Below, piece after piece: positions 32,863-41,707 of a stretch of 64,000 nucleotides of DNA. Origin of the DNA: Solibacteraceae bacterium (lineage in GTDB: Bacteria; Acidobacteriota; Terriglobia; Bryobacterales; Bryobacteraceae); the NCBI GenBank assembly GCA_021324015.1, contig JAJPJX010000141.1:35485-99484 (forward strand), in the 5' to 3' direction. The notes under the pieces were generated by a model. It ran no database searches, was not told the DNA's origin, and saw only the letters and a program-made list of their open reading frames with translations. Position 1 is the first letter of the stretch; every line of letters begins with the position of its first letter. The position numbers and the translations under genes are program-made.

Positions 32863-33589
32863 GGCCGCGCGACTGGATGCGGGCGACGGCGTTTTCGGCG
32901 GCGCGGCCCAGGTCGATCACGGGCAGCAACCCGAAGCCGCGGCCGCGGGCGGAGAGCTTCTCCCGGCGGGCGGCGATCTCGCGCAAGCGTGGGAGGTCGG
33001 AGGTATCGCCCAGATCGCCGATGACCTGGAGCGCGACGACTTTGGAAGCCACGTCGGCGCCGGCGAGCCACGCGCGCGCGATTTGGAGCGCGGCGGGGGA
33101 GCGAAACTCCGCGGCGCGCTCGAGGGCCGCGATGCCTGGGATGCCACCCTTGCGGGCGACCTCGAGCAGATAGGGCACGGCGGCGGGGTCGCGGTATTGA
33201 GCAAGGCCACGCACGGCACCCGCAGCAACCAGGACGTTAGCATCGGCGGCGGCGGCGGCCAATAGCGGCAGGAGTTCCGGACGCTCGAGCGCCCCGAGCT
33301 CGCCCGCGGCCAGGGCGCGAGTGTCCGCATCGCCGGAGGCCAGGGCGCTTTTGAGTTCGTCCACGGCGCCGGCTTCGCGCAGGTCGCGGGCGGCGCAGGC
33401 GCGGACGGCCGGATCGGCGAGCATGCGGCTCAGGGCGGCCAACACCTCCGGCTTAGAGTGGCCGCGCAGGGCGAAGCAGGCATCGCTGCGCTGGGCGGCG
33501 GTGAGCCTGGAGTCGAGCAGGCGGCTCACCGCGTCATCGGAGGCGAGCAGGGTGGCGGCGCAGGCCAGCATCATCCAGCAGGATTTCAT
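32768..33589 (-). CDS. Exported HEAT-repeat protein
   Basis: A 273-aa protein starting at ATG 33589, 4 nt inside the TPR gene's stop (ATGA overlap). A signal peptide (1-16) is followed by about six HEAT-like helical repeats (for example LAALSRMLADPAVRACAARDL, then DTRALAAGELGAL), which normally mediate protein contacts. The last 30 residues (Pro/Ser-rich) lie antisense to the end of the enolase-superfamily gene and look like read-through into a convergent gene rather than a folded domain. Third gene of the DUF4331-TPR-HEAT operon. Confidence 0.8.
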   Translation of the reverse strand: MKSCWMMLACAATLLASDDAVSRLLDSRLTAAQRSDACFALRGHSKPEVLAALSRMLADPAVRACAARDLREAGAVDELKSALASGDADTRALAAGELGALERPELLPLLAAAAADANVLVAAGAVRGLAQYRDPAAVPYLLEVARKGGIPGIAALERAAEFRSPAALQIARAWLAGADVASKVVALQVIGDLGDTSDLPRLREIAARREKLSARGRGFGLLPVIDLGRAAENAVARIQSRGLNPTSARPQPGAPSPRPGSDPPLAPASPSRA

Positions 33590-34869
33590 TGGGTCACCTC
33601 CCGGAGCGCGGCCTGCGCCAGGGGAGCCTGCCGCGGGTCGAATTTCGGGTTCAGAGCCAGCGCGTGTTCCAGGCGCTCGCGGGCTTGCCGCTTGTTGCCC
33701 AAGGCCAGATCGATCATACCGGCGTGGTAGTAGAACATTGGTTCCGGCGTGCCCAGGGCCAGGGCTTTTTCGGCCGCGTCCGCGGCTTCGACATAGCGCT
33801 GGTTCTTGTAGAGCGCCCAAGCGAGCACGTCATAGGTGTAGATATCGCGGCGCACGGCGAGCTCGGCGCGGGCCAATTGGAGCGCGCGGGCGAGGCTCCG
33901 GTCCCGGTCGGCGAAGGCCAGCGCCAGGTTGCGATTGGCGGTCTGGCGATGGGCTTCTTCCATGCGGTCGAGCACATCCAGCATGGCGGCCTGCCGGCGG
34001 GCGGCCTCGCGGTTGCCGGCAGCGGCGTACAAGTCCTCGAGGGCGGCGGCGTACTGCGGCAGGGGCACGGCATCCTGGGCGCGCTTGTAGCTCTCGATGG
34101 CCGCCGGGGCGTTACCCTGCGCGGCGTAGACCTGGCCCAGCCCGGCGTACGCGGGGTAATAGCTGGGGAACACGCGCAGCGCCGTGTTGTAGGCCCGCGC
34201 GGCCTCGGCCAGCCGGCCGGACTTGAAGTACATGTTGCCCAGGTCCACCAGGCACCAGGCCGTGTTTTCGGCCGACGGGCTGCCGGCGGCGATGGCCTGC
34301 TTCATCACGTCGAGGGCTCCATTCGGGTCGCCAGCCACGAAGCGATACCAGGCGGCGCGGTTGTAGCTGGCGAGATCGGGGCGCAAGGTGACCATGCGCT
34401 GATAGGCGTCGGCGGCGTGCTCGTAGTCGCCCAGTTCCATGAGAGCATCGCCGAGGGTGCCCCAGTTCCACGGGTCGTCGGGGGCGCGGCGGGTCATCTC
34501 GCGGGAGTACTCGGCGACCTTGGCGAAATGGTGGCGTTCGAGTTCGATCTCGCTGCGCAGGCGCAAGGCTTCGTAGTCGCCAGCGTCGGCGGCCAGGACG
34601 TTCTCCACCAGTTTGGCGGCGCGGTCCAGGTAGCCGGCGTCCATGGTCTCGCGCATTTTCTGGATGAACGCCGTGGCCAGCAAATTCCGGTAGTGGAAGT
34701 CATCGGGTTTGTAGCGGGCGAGGGCTTCGTAGGTGGCGATGCGGTCGTCGGTTTTCAGGCGGGCCACCTGGTCGGCGAGCGCGCGGTCCGAAAGTGCGGC
34801 GGCCAGGCGGTCGGGATCGGCGGTTTCGGCGTAGAGAGAGAGGCAGATGAGAAAGGAGATCAGTTTCAT
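33586..34869 (-). CDS. Exported TPR-repeat protein
   Basis: A 427-aa protein with a short signal peptide (1-14). Around nine tetratricopeptide repeats can be recognised, with the W-LG-Y-A-P pattern clearest in WNWGTLGDALMELGDYEHAADAYQRM and in the last repeat (AGMIDLALGNKRQARERLEHALALNP). TPR solenoids bind partner proteins or peptides. It sits 54 bp after the DUF4331 gene and is coupled to the HEAT gene, so the three are likely made together as an extracytoplasmic assembly. Confidence 0.85.
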   Translation of the reverse strand: MKLISFLICLSLYAETADPDRLAAALSDRALADQVARLKTDDRIATYEALARYKPDDFHYRNLLATAFIQKMRETMDAGYLDRAAKLVENVLAADAGDYEALRLRSEIELERHHFAKVAEYSREMTRRAPDDPWNWGTLGDALMELGDYEHAADAYQRMVTLRPDLASYNRAAWYRFVAGDPNGALDVMKQAIAAGSPSAENTAWCLVDLGNMYFKSGRLAEAARAYNTALRVFPSYYPAYAGLGQVYAAQGNAPAAIESYKRAQDAVPLPQYAAALEDLYAAAGNREAARRQAAMLDVLDRMEEAHRQTANRNLALAFADRDRSLARALQLARAELAVRRDIYTYDVLAWALYKNQRYVEAADAAEKALALGTPEPMFYYHAGMIDLALGNKRQARERLEHALALNPKFDPRQAPLAQAALREVTQ

Positions 34870-34923
34870 CGGGGGGCTCCTCCGCTCCCCGCGGCCGCGG
34901 CCGCCGCGGGGAGCGATGATCCA

Positions 34924-36357
34924 CTACATGCCGGTGGCTTTGCCGCGGCCGTTCGTGCCATCCTGCTGGCTATGGGCGTAGCCGGCGTGGGGCGGGGCGT
35001 GGAACGGGAAGCGGTTGAGCAGCGGCACGTCGTTGGAGTTGACGCCGTCACCCAGAGGGGGCGCGTTGGTGTAGCCGGGCACGAGCACGCCGGCCAGGGC
35101 GCGAAAGCCGATGTCCACCACGTCGTCGCCGGGGCGGCGTCCGCCGAATGGCCAGCCGGCGTTATCGCCGCCGAGCGGTCCGAGGCGGTTCTGCTGCGGG
35201 CCCGGAGTGGGTGCGATGGTGAGGTCAATGCGCGTGATATCGGGCACGAAGACGCCCAGCAGATCGTTGCGCGGCGCCGGAGGCACGTTCAGGTTGTACT
35301 GGCCCTTGAGAATGCCGTTGACGAAGAACGGGTCGGCGATGTAAGCGGCCCACTGCTGGTCGTCGGCCGGCTGGCTGCGATTCCAGCGGTCTTTCATGGG
35401 CAGCGGAATGAGCGCCTCGACGGTGAGCGGGTTGCCCACGCGGTCGATCTGCACGTAGTCGCCGTAGTGTTCCGGATTGTCGGGGCTCGGCCGCACGGTA
35501 ACGATCTTGCGCAAGGTGGTGGCCCAGCCGGCGATCCTGGCGTTGGGGTCCTTGGGATCGGTGGGCACTGAGCCGTTGGCGGTCAGCATGGAGATGGGGG
35601 CCTCTACCGCGATCAAGCTGATGTTGTAGCCGGCGAAGCCATCCACGGCCGCCGGGTAGGCGGCGCCCTGCCCCTGGTCGGCGGAGCCGGAAAGCACCGG
35701 AGCGGGCGAGCGGAAGTTCAGCGTATCGAAGGTGGCGCCGCTATCGAAATAGAAGGCGTCGTCGCGGGGCCCGGCGAACACACGCATGCCGTTGGGCAGT
35801 TCAAATACGGAGGGCGCGCCGAGATTCTGCTCGTAGTTGGGCGTGGCGTTGGGACCCATATTGGGCGGCGCCACGGAGAGCAGGTGGCCGTTCTTGTCGC
35901 GATCGTAGCTGGCCACGATGACGCCCTTCTTCAGGTCCCGGATGACCACGGTATAGGTCTCGTAGAGGTAGATGCCCGGGCTGTCGATGGAGTCGATTTT
36001 GCCGAAGTACGACACGAAGGTCGGGTTGTCGCGATAGGTGTCGTGGAAGACGAAATCGATCTGGAGATCGGGGTTTCCATCGAGTCCCCGCGAGTTGTTG
36101 ACGTTGAACCGGTACAGGACGCTATCGGAGAACTTGTAATAGCTGGGCCCGTTGTCCGGGTTCTGGAATCCCTGCACGCTCATGCTCATGACGACGCGGT
36201 CCGTGCGTCCGGTCTCCCAACTGCGGAAGATGTAAAAGTCGTTCAGGTTGGCAGTCTGGTCCTCGAGCAGCAGCGGCCCGTTGCGATGACTGGCGGCGAA
36301 TCCGCCGGCCGAGAGCAGCAGGGCTGCCGCACAGGTGCGAAATGCGGTAAGTCGCAT
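34924..36357 (-). CDS. DUF4331 family exported protein
   Basis: A 477-aa protein with a signal peptide (1-21). The mature N-terminus ASHRNGPLLLEDQTANLNDFYIF is the hallmark of DUF4331 (family form ASSHREAPLI..DP.AD.TD.YAF). The following domain contains FVFHDTYRDNPTF and a C-terminal GRRPGDDVVDIGFRALAG segment. Biochemical role is unknown. It leads an operon with TPR and HEAT genes. The start ATG has a strong Shine-Dalgarno (GAGGAGGAAC). Confidence 0.9.
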   Translation of the reverse strand: MRLTAFRTCAAALLLSAGGFAASHRNGPLLLEDQTANLNDFYIFRSWETGRTDRVVMSMSVQGFQNPDNGPSYYKFSDSVLYRFNVNNSRGLDGNPDLQIDFVFHDTYRDNPTFVSYFGKIDSIDSPGIYLYETYTVVIRDLKKGVIVASYDRDKNGHLLSVAPPNMGPNATPNYEQNLGAPSVFELPNGMRVFAGPRDDAFYFDSGATFDTLNFRSPAPVLSGSADQGQGAAYPAAVDGFAGYNISLIAVEAPISMLTANGSVPTDPKDPNARIAGWATTLRKIVTVRPSPDNPEHYGDYVQIDRVGNPLTVEALIPLPMKDRWNRSQPADDQQWAAYIADPFFVNGILKGQYNLNVPPAPRNDLLGVFVPDITRIDLTIAPTPGPQQNRLGPLGGDNAGWPFGGRRPGDDVVDIGFRALAGVLVPGYTNAPPLGDGVNSNDVPLLNRFPFHAPPHAGYAHSQQDGTNGRGKATGM

Positions 36358-36416
36358 AGTTCCTCCTCGATCGCATTACGAGGGGAAGCCGCGGATCGGA
36401 TTTAGTTTAGGAAAAA

Positions 36417-37586
36417 TCAGCCGCGCAGGAAATTCGCGAGGCGCTCCAGGGCGGGTTCGAGGATACTCTTTTCGGCCGCATAGCAGATGCGCACGGAGCC
36501 TTCCCCTCCGGCGCCGAAAGCGACTCCGGGGGCGAGGCCCACCTTGGTCTCGACCAGCAGGCGGCGGCAGAATTCGAAAGAGTCGTCCAGGCCGTCGATT
36601 TTGGGGAAAAGGTAGAAGGCCCCATCCGGCACCGGTACGGTGACTCCCGGCATGGCGTTCAAGGCCGCCACGCAAAGATCGCGGTTTTCCTTCAGCCGCG
36701 CGAGCATCCGGACCAGTTCCTCCTCGCCCTGGGTAAGCGCAGTCTCGCCGGCTCTCTGGGCGAAACTGGGCGCGTGCGAGATGATGAATTCGTTCAACTG
36801 CGTGGCCTTGCGGGCCACATCGCGGCGAGCCACCAGCCAGCCCACGCGCCAGCCGGTCATGCAGTAGCTTTTGGAGAACGAGTGCACCACCATGACGGCG
36901 TCTTCGCGCGTGGCTTTGCGCAGAATGGAAGGCACGGGATCGCCGAGGCGGGCGCCGGAGTAGAACAGGCGGTCGTAGACTTCGTCGGCCATCAGCCAGA
37001 GACCGTGACGGCGGCAGAAGTCCAGCAACTGCTGCTGCTCGGCTTCGGTGGCCACCCAGCCCAGGGGGTTGGAAGGCGAGGTGTAGAGCAATAGGCGCGT
37101 GCGGGGTGTGACGCGCGCCTCCAGAGCGCCGAAGTCGATGCGGTAACGGCTACCGCAGAGCGGGTGAGGGATTTCGACGGGCACGGCATTGCACATAGCC
37201 ACGATGGAGGAACCATTGGGCCAGGCAGGAGTCAGGATCAGGGCTTCGTCGCCGGGGTCGAGAACCGTACGGATGCCGACATTCAGCGCCTGCACGCCGG
37301 AAGCGGTGATCACGATCTCGGATTCGGAATCGAGCGGGACATCTTGCAGGCGCCGGTAGTGCGCGGCGATGGCGCGGCGCAGGGAGGGCAGCCCGGCGTT
37401 CTCCGTGTAAAAGGTGTAGCCCTCGGCCAGCGCGCGGATGGCGGCCTGCTTGATATAGCCCGGAGTGGGCAGGTTGGACTCGCCGAAGTACAGGCGCAGC
37501 ACGCCGTCCATCGACATCGCGATTTCCGCCAGTTCGCGGATGCGCGAGTGCGGAACGCGCTCGACGGATTGGGCGAGTCCGGGCAC
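36417..37586 (-). CDS. Class I/II pyridoxal-phosphate aminotransferase
   Basis: A 389-aa fold-type I enzyme. Cofactor residues are visible: YTSPSNPLGW (Asn of the PLP site), MADEVYDRLFY (Asp and Tyr), SFSKSYCMTGWRVGW (Schiff-base Lys) and a C-terminal VRICYAAEK (substrate carboxylate Arg). It transfers an amino group from an amino acid to a 2-oxo acid; the aspartate-type subgroup is likely but the substrate is open. It follows the cytochrome c gene by 5 bp on the same strand. Confidence 0.92.
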   Translation of the reverse strand: MPGLAQSVERVPHSRIRELAEIAMSMDGVLRLYFGESNLPTPGYIKQAAIRALAEGYTFYTENAGLPSLRRAIAAHYRRLQDVPLDSESEIVITASGVQALNVGIRTVLDPGDEALILTPAWPNGSSIVAMCNAVPVEIPHPLCGSRYRIDFGALEARVTPRTRLLLYTSPSNPLGWVATEAEQQQLLDFCRRHGLWLMADEVYDRLFYSGARLGDPVPSILRKATREDAVMVVHSFSKSYCMTGWRVGWLVARRDVARKATQLNEFIISHAPSFAQRAGETALTQGEEELVRMLARLKENRDLCVAALNAMPGVTVPVPDGAFYLFPKIDGLDDSFEFCRRLLVETKVGLAPGVAFGAGGEGSVRICYAAEKSILEPALERLANFLRG

Positions 37587-37591
37587 CTGTG

Positions 37592-37921
37592 CTAGAGGGT
37601 CTTCAGATAGGCGATGAGGTCGTTCTTTTCGTCGTCGCTCAGCATCTCTTTGTAGGCCGGCATGCCGTTGCCGCCCTCATCGATCTTGGCGCGCACGTTC
37701 TCCTCGGTGGGCTTTTTGCCGTTGGTCATCTTGTCGCGCGAGAACAGCCCCTTCAACCCAGGCCCCATCTTCTTCTCGGTGCTGTCTGCATTGTGGCAAA
37801 CGCTGCACTGCTGAAAGACTTCCTTCCCCTTATCCGGGTCCCCTTTCTTGTCGGCCGCGTAGGCCGAGGTGAAGGACGCGACAGCGAACGTTGCAACGCA
37901 AGCGAATACTCGAATAGACAT
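37592..37921 (-). CDS. Small secreted class I cytochrome c
   Basis: A 109-aa protein starting at ATG 37921, with a signal peptide (1-22, ending AYAA). The mature part is one cytochrome c fold: CSVCH haem motif, KKMGPGLKGLFSR and the distal-Met segment NGMPAYKEMLSDDEKNDLIAYLKTL. It carries electrons in the periplasm. GGAGAAAC lies upstream as a loosely spaced ribosome-binding site. It precedes the aminotransferase gene. Confidence 0.9.
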   Translation of the reverse strand: MSIRVFACVATFAVASFTSAYAADKKGDPDKGKEVFQQCSVCHNADSTEKKMGPGLKGLFSRDKMTNGKKPTEENVRAKIDEGGNGMPAYKEMLSDDEKNDLIAYLKTL

Positions 37922-37948
37922 ACAGGTAAGTTTCTCCAGGAGAGCTAA

Positions 37949-37963
37949 AGAATAGTTTACAAT
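37949..37963. promoter_or_regulatory. Overlapping divergent -10 elements, cytochrome c / DUF2064
   Basis: Plus-strand TACAAT (37958-37963) ends 6 nt before the GTG at 37970, a leaderless arrangement. Minus-strand TATTCT (37954-37949) serves the cytochrome c gene, 27 nt before its ATG. The two hexamers are only 3 bp apart, so polymerases at the two sites should compete. Confidence 0.45.
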
Positions 37964-37969
37964 TTTCCG

Positions 37970-38599
37970 GTGCGGCCCGCCATGATTCTGTTCGCCAAGG
38001 CGCCGGTTGCAGGCCGCGTGAAGACCCGCCTGGCGCCCCGGATCGGCGCGGAAGCCGCCGCGGAACTGCATCGCGCATGTGTTCGCGATATGCTGGAAAG
38101 GCTGGGCGCTATGGGCGGCGCCGACCTTTTCCTGCATACCGACATTCCTACGGATGCGTGGCAGGATGTGCCCGTTGCCCGGAAACTGCAACATTCCGGG
38201 GATCTCGCGTTAAAAATGGTTCATGCACTCGAAGAGTCTCTGGCGGAGGGACGTCCACAAGCCGTCATCGTGGGCAGCGATGCGCCCACGCTGCCCCGCG
38301 CGCACGTCGAGCGCCTGCTCGCATCGCGCGCCGACGTGGTGTTCGGACCGGCGGAAGACGGCGGATATTACGCCATCGGCTGCCGGCGGATTCACCGGGA
38401 GATGTTTCGGGGCGTGGAGTGGTCCGGCGCCGAAACGCTGGCCCAAAGCGAGCGGGCGGCGCAAGCCTGCGGCCTGCGCGTAGAGCGCGGACCAGGCTGG
38501 TGGGACGTGGACGCACCCGCCGACCTCGACCGCCTGATGGCCGCTCCCGATTTACCGCGCTTCACGGCCGCCTGGCGGGAGAGGTTTTATCCTTGTTAA
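37970..38599 (+). CDS. DUF2064 / TIGR04282-type glycosyltransferase
   Basis: A 209-aa GT-A fold protein. The opening AMILFAKAPVAGRVKTRLAP and the middle VIVGSDAPTLP and FGPAEDGGYYAIGC blocks are diagnostic for the DUF2064 (TIGR04282) nucleotide-diphospho-sugar transferase family. Members are linked to glycolipid or arsenosugar pathways, but none of those partners is here. GTG 37970 fits a leaderless mRNA; ATG 37982 is the alternative. It overlaps the start of the TonB receptor gene by 7 nt. Confidence 0.9.
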   Translation: MRPAMILFAKAPVAGRVKTRLAPRIGAEAAAELHRACVRDMLERLGAMGGADLFLHTDIPTDAWQDVPVARKLQHSGDLALKMVHALEESLAEGRPQAVIVGSDAPTLPRAHVERLLASRADVVFGPAEDGGYYAIGCRRIHREMFRGVEWSGAETLAQSERAAQACGLRVERGPGWWDVDAPADLDRLMAAPDLPRFTAAWRERFYPC

Positions 38600-41500
38600 T
38601 TTTCCTGGTCTTTTTGTTCGTGGTTCCGGTTTGGGCGCAGGTCACCACCGGTTCGATCTCCGGATACGTTCTGGACGCCAGCCATCAGCCGATCCCAGGG
38701 GCTATCGTGACGGCCAGGAACGCGGAAACGGGACGCGCGCGGCAGACCGCTACGGATGGATCGGGCTTCTACGTGCTGACCCAGTTGCCGCCGGCTACCT
38801 ACGATCTGGCGGCGGAGGCGGCGAACTTCCAGACGGCCTCGCACCGCGGTGTAGCGGTGCACGTGAATTCCCATCCGGGCGTGGACTTCGTGCTGCCGGT
38901 GGGCCGGCGCACGGAGACCGTGGAGGTGACCGCCGGCGCGAAGCCTCTCGCCACGGAGAGCGCCGAGTTGGGCATGGTGCTCGACGAATCGCGCATCCAG
39001 GAGCTGCCGCTGAACCGGCGCGACTTTCTGCAACTGGCGCTGCTGACGCCCGGAGTGCTGCCGCCGGTGGAGAACTCGCAGCTTTCCTCGCGGGGCGGCT
39101 TCGCCATGCATGCCAACGGCGGCCGCGAAGAATACAACAACTTCCTGCTGGACGGCGTGGATAACAACGACCAGTACCAGAATACCTATGTGCTCCAACC
39201 TTCGGTGGACAGCATCCAGGAATTCAAGATCTCGACGAACAGCTACAGCGCGGAATACGGGCGCAGCGCCGCGGGCCAGGTGAACGTGATCACGCGCAGC
39301 GGCGGCAACCAGTTTCACGGCACGGCGTACGAGTACCTGCGCAACCGGGACCTGGATGCGCGCAACTTCTTCGACGCGCAGACGAAGCCGGAATACATCC
39401 GCAACCAGTTCGGCGCGGGCGTGGGCGGGCCGGTGCGCCGGGACCGAGCGTTCTTCTTCGCGAATTTCGACGCCCTGCGCCAGCGCCAGGCGCTGACCAG
39501 CCTGGCCACGGTGCCAACTGCGGAGCAACGGGCTTCCGTGCCGCCGGCGTTGGTGTCGGCCGTGGGCGCGCAAATCCTGAACCTGTTCCCGCTGCCGAAC
39601 CGGCCGGGCACGGCGGGCAACTACCTGGCGCAGCCGGTCTCCCGCGAGACCACGTCGCAGTTCAACGGCAAATTCGACGAATACCTATCGGGCCGCGACC
39701 TGCTGAATGTGCGCTACAGCTACGGCACGCAGGACCTGTTCGAGCCTTCCACGGGTGTGCCCGGATTCGGCGATTACGTGACGAATATCGGCCACAACGC
39801 CATGCTGCACTACCAGCGCGTCTTCAGCCCGCGCGCGGTGAATTCGCTGCGGCTGGGGTTCAGCCAGTCGTTCCGCCACGTGAATCCGCAGAACTATCGC
39901 GTGGATGCGGGCAAGCTGTGGAACGTGAACTGGCTGAACGTGAACCCGCGGGACCTGGGGTACCCTTCGATCAGCGTGGCGGGATTTTCGGGAGTGGGGG
40001 ACAGCACCGCGACTCCCATCGCGCGCACCACGGACACCTACCAGGTGAGTGACGGCCTCTCGCTGGTGCGCGGCGGCCACGGGCTGAAGATCGGCGGCGA
40101 GGTGCGCAACATCCGGCTGGACGCCACGCTGGATTACTTCGCGCGGGGCTCGCTGACGTTTTCAGGTGCGATTGCGGGCTCGGGGATCAAGGACCTGCTG
40201 ATGGGATTTCCATCCTTTGGCATCCAGTCGCGCTTCGACAACCCGCAGACGCTGCGTACCACGGCGTACGACGGGTACGTGCAGGACGACTGGAAAGTGC
40301 GGCCTTCCCTCACGCTGAACCTGGGTCTGCGCTACGAGTACAACACGCCGCCCACGGACCCGGCCAATCGAATGTCGATCTTCGACCCGGCGGCGGGCCA
40401 AGTGGTCAACGTAGGGACCAACGGTCTTTCGCGATCGGGCATCCGGCCGGACGGCAACAACTTCGCACCGCGGATGGGCTTCGCGTGGTCGCCCGCCGGG
40501 GACTGGGTGGTGCGCGGCGGCTACGGCGTCTACTACGATTCGGGGATGCTGGTGGTCAACTCGTCACTGTACTTCAATCCGCCGTACTTCAACGTGTACG
40601 CGTTCTTCCCCACGCAGAAGTCGCTGCTGACGCTGACAAACCCGTTTCCCACGCAGAACGGCATCGTGCCGCCGCCCTCGCCCAATACGATCAGCCCGGA
40701 CCTGACGACGGCCTACCTGCAAAGCTGGAATCTGAACGTGCAGCGCCAGGCGGGCGCGGCGACGGTGTTGAGCCTGGCCTATGGCGGCTCGAAGGGCACG
40801 CACCTGATCCGTTCGCGGGATCTGAACCAGCCGCCGCCCGGTCCGGGAGACCTGGCCGCGCGCCGGCCGTATCCAGGCTACGCAGGGATCTTCTATTCGG
40901 AGAGCGGGGGCAACTCGGAGTACCAGTCGCTGGAGGCATCGATCGACCGGCGGCTGGCACGGCGCTTCTCGATGCTGGTGGCCTACACGTACTCGAAGTC
41001 GATCGACGATACCTCCGCGTACCTGGGCACGGTTCCGGACAAGAATTTCCCGCAGAACAGCCGGGACTACCGGCTGGAGCGCGCGCTCTCCAGCTTCGAC
41101 ATGCGGCAGCGTCTGAGCGCCGCGTACGTGTACCAGGTTCCGGGGCGGAGTTGGTGGAACCGCAACTTCGAGGTGCGCGGCATCACCACGGCGCAAACAG
41201 GACAGCCATTTACGCCGCTGCTGCGCTTCGATAACAGCAATACGGGGAATATCGGCGGCATCTTCGGCCTGGACCGTCCGGACCTGCAGCGCAATCCGGC
41301 GCTCGCCAATCCAGGTCCGGAGGAGTGGTTCGATACCAGCGCATTCGCTATTCCGGCGAAGTATCATTTCGGCAACGCGGGGCGGAACGTGCTAACCGGG
41401 CCGGGACTGTTTTCCTTCGACGTGGCGGTATCGCGGCGTTTCCTGCTGCGCGAGGGCATGAGCCTGGAGTTTGACGCGCAGGCGTTCAACCTGTTCAACC

Positions 41501-41613
41501 GCGCGAATTTCGACCTGCCGGACGCCTACGCCGACCAGCCCACCACGTTCGGGAAGATCTTTTCGGCCAAGGCCCCGCGACAGATTCAGGCGGCGGTGCG
41601 GTTGAGTTTTTGA
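38593..41613 (+). CDS. Oar-like TonB-dependent receptor (copy 1)
   Basis: A 1006-aa outer-membrane protein. TTG 38593 begins a clean signal peptide (LIFLVFLFVVPVWAQ) and is preceded by GAGAGG; a long frame upstream of it is antisense or out-of-frame to DUF2064. Residues 17-105 are a carboxypeptidase-regulatory-like domain (TTGSISGYVLDASHQPIPGA), then a plug domain (LPLNRRDFLQLALLTPGV, FLLDGVDNND, EYGRSAAGQVNVITRSG), then a beta barrel ending in an aromatic C-terminus (VRLSF). Such receptors import or bind large substrates in Acidobacteria. Ligand unknown. Confidence 0.93.
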   Translation: MLIFLVFLFVVPVWAQVTTGSISGYVLDASHQPIPGAIVTARNAETGRARQTATDGSGFYVLTQLPPATYDLAAEAANFQTASHRGVAVHVNSHPGVDFVLPVGRRTETVEVTAGAKPLATESAELGMVLDESRIQELPLNRRDFLQLALLTPGVLPPVENSQLSSRGGFAMHANGGREEYNNFLLDGVDNNDQYQNTYVLQPSVDSIQEFKISTNSYSAEYGRSAAGQVNVITRSGGNQFHGTAYEYLRNRDLDARNFFDAQTKPEYIRNQFGAGVGGPVRRDRAFFFANFDALRQRQALTSLATVPTAEQRASVPPALVSAVGAQILNLFPLPNRPGTAGNYLAQPVSRETTSQFNGKFDEYLSGRDLLNVRYSYGTQDLFEPSTGVPGFGDYVTNIGHNAMLHYQRVFSPRAVNSLRLGFSQSFRHVNPQNYRVDAGKLWNVNWLNVNPRDLGYPSISVAGFSGVGDSTATPIARTTDTYQVSDGLSLVRGGHGLKIGGEVRNIRLDATLDYFARGSLTFSGAIAGSGIKDLLMGFPSFGIQSRFDNPQTLRTTAYDGYVQDDWKVRPSLTLNLGLRYEYNTPPTDPANRMSIFDPAAGQVVNVGTNGLSRSGIRPDGNNFAPRMGFAWSPAGDWVVRGGYGVYYDSGMLVVNSSLYFNPPYFNVYAFFPTQKSLLTLTNPFPTQNGIVPPPSPNTISPDLTTAYLQSWNLNVQRQAGAATVLSLAYGGSKGTHLIRSRDLNQPPPGPGDLAARRPYPGYAGIFYSESGGNSEYQSLEASIDRRLARRFSMLVAYTYSKSIDDTSAYLGTVPDKNFPQNSRDYRLERALSSFDMRQRLSAAYVYQVPGRSWWNRNFEVRGITTAQTGQPFTPLLRFDNSNTGNIGGIFGLDRPDLQRNPALANPGPEEWFDTSAFAIPAKYHFGNAGRNVLTGPGLFSFDVAVSRRFLLREGMSLEFDAQAFNLFNRANFDLPDAYADQPTTFGKIFSAKAPRQIQAAVRLSF

Positions 41614-41660
41614 AAAGCCACCGTGCACCCGCGGCCGGCGGCGGTAATCGCGGCGCGTGT

Positions 41661-41666
41661 TATCCT
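41661..41666 (+). promoter_or_regulatory. Possible -10 element of pyruvate carboxylase
   Basis: TATCCT 41 nt before the ATG at 41708, in the 94-bp gap after the TonB receptor. No clear -35 hexamer or Shine-Dalgarno sequence was seen. Confidence 0.25.
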
Positions 41667-41707
41667 CGAAATATCAGCCCTTTTCGCGCACCTCGTGTCA
41701 TCTCGTA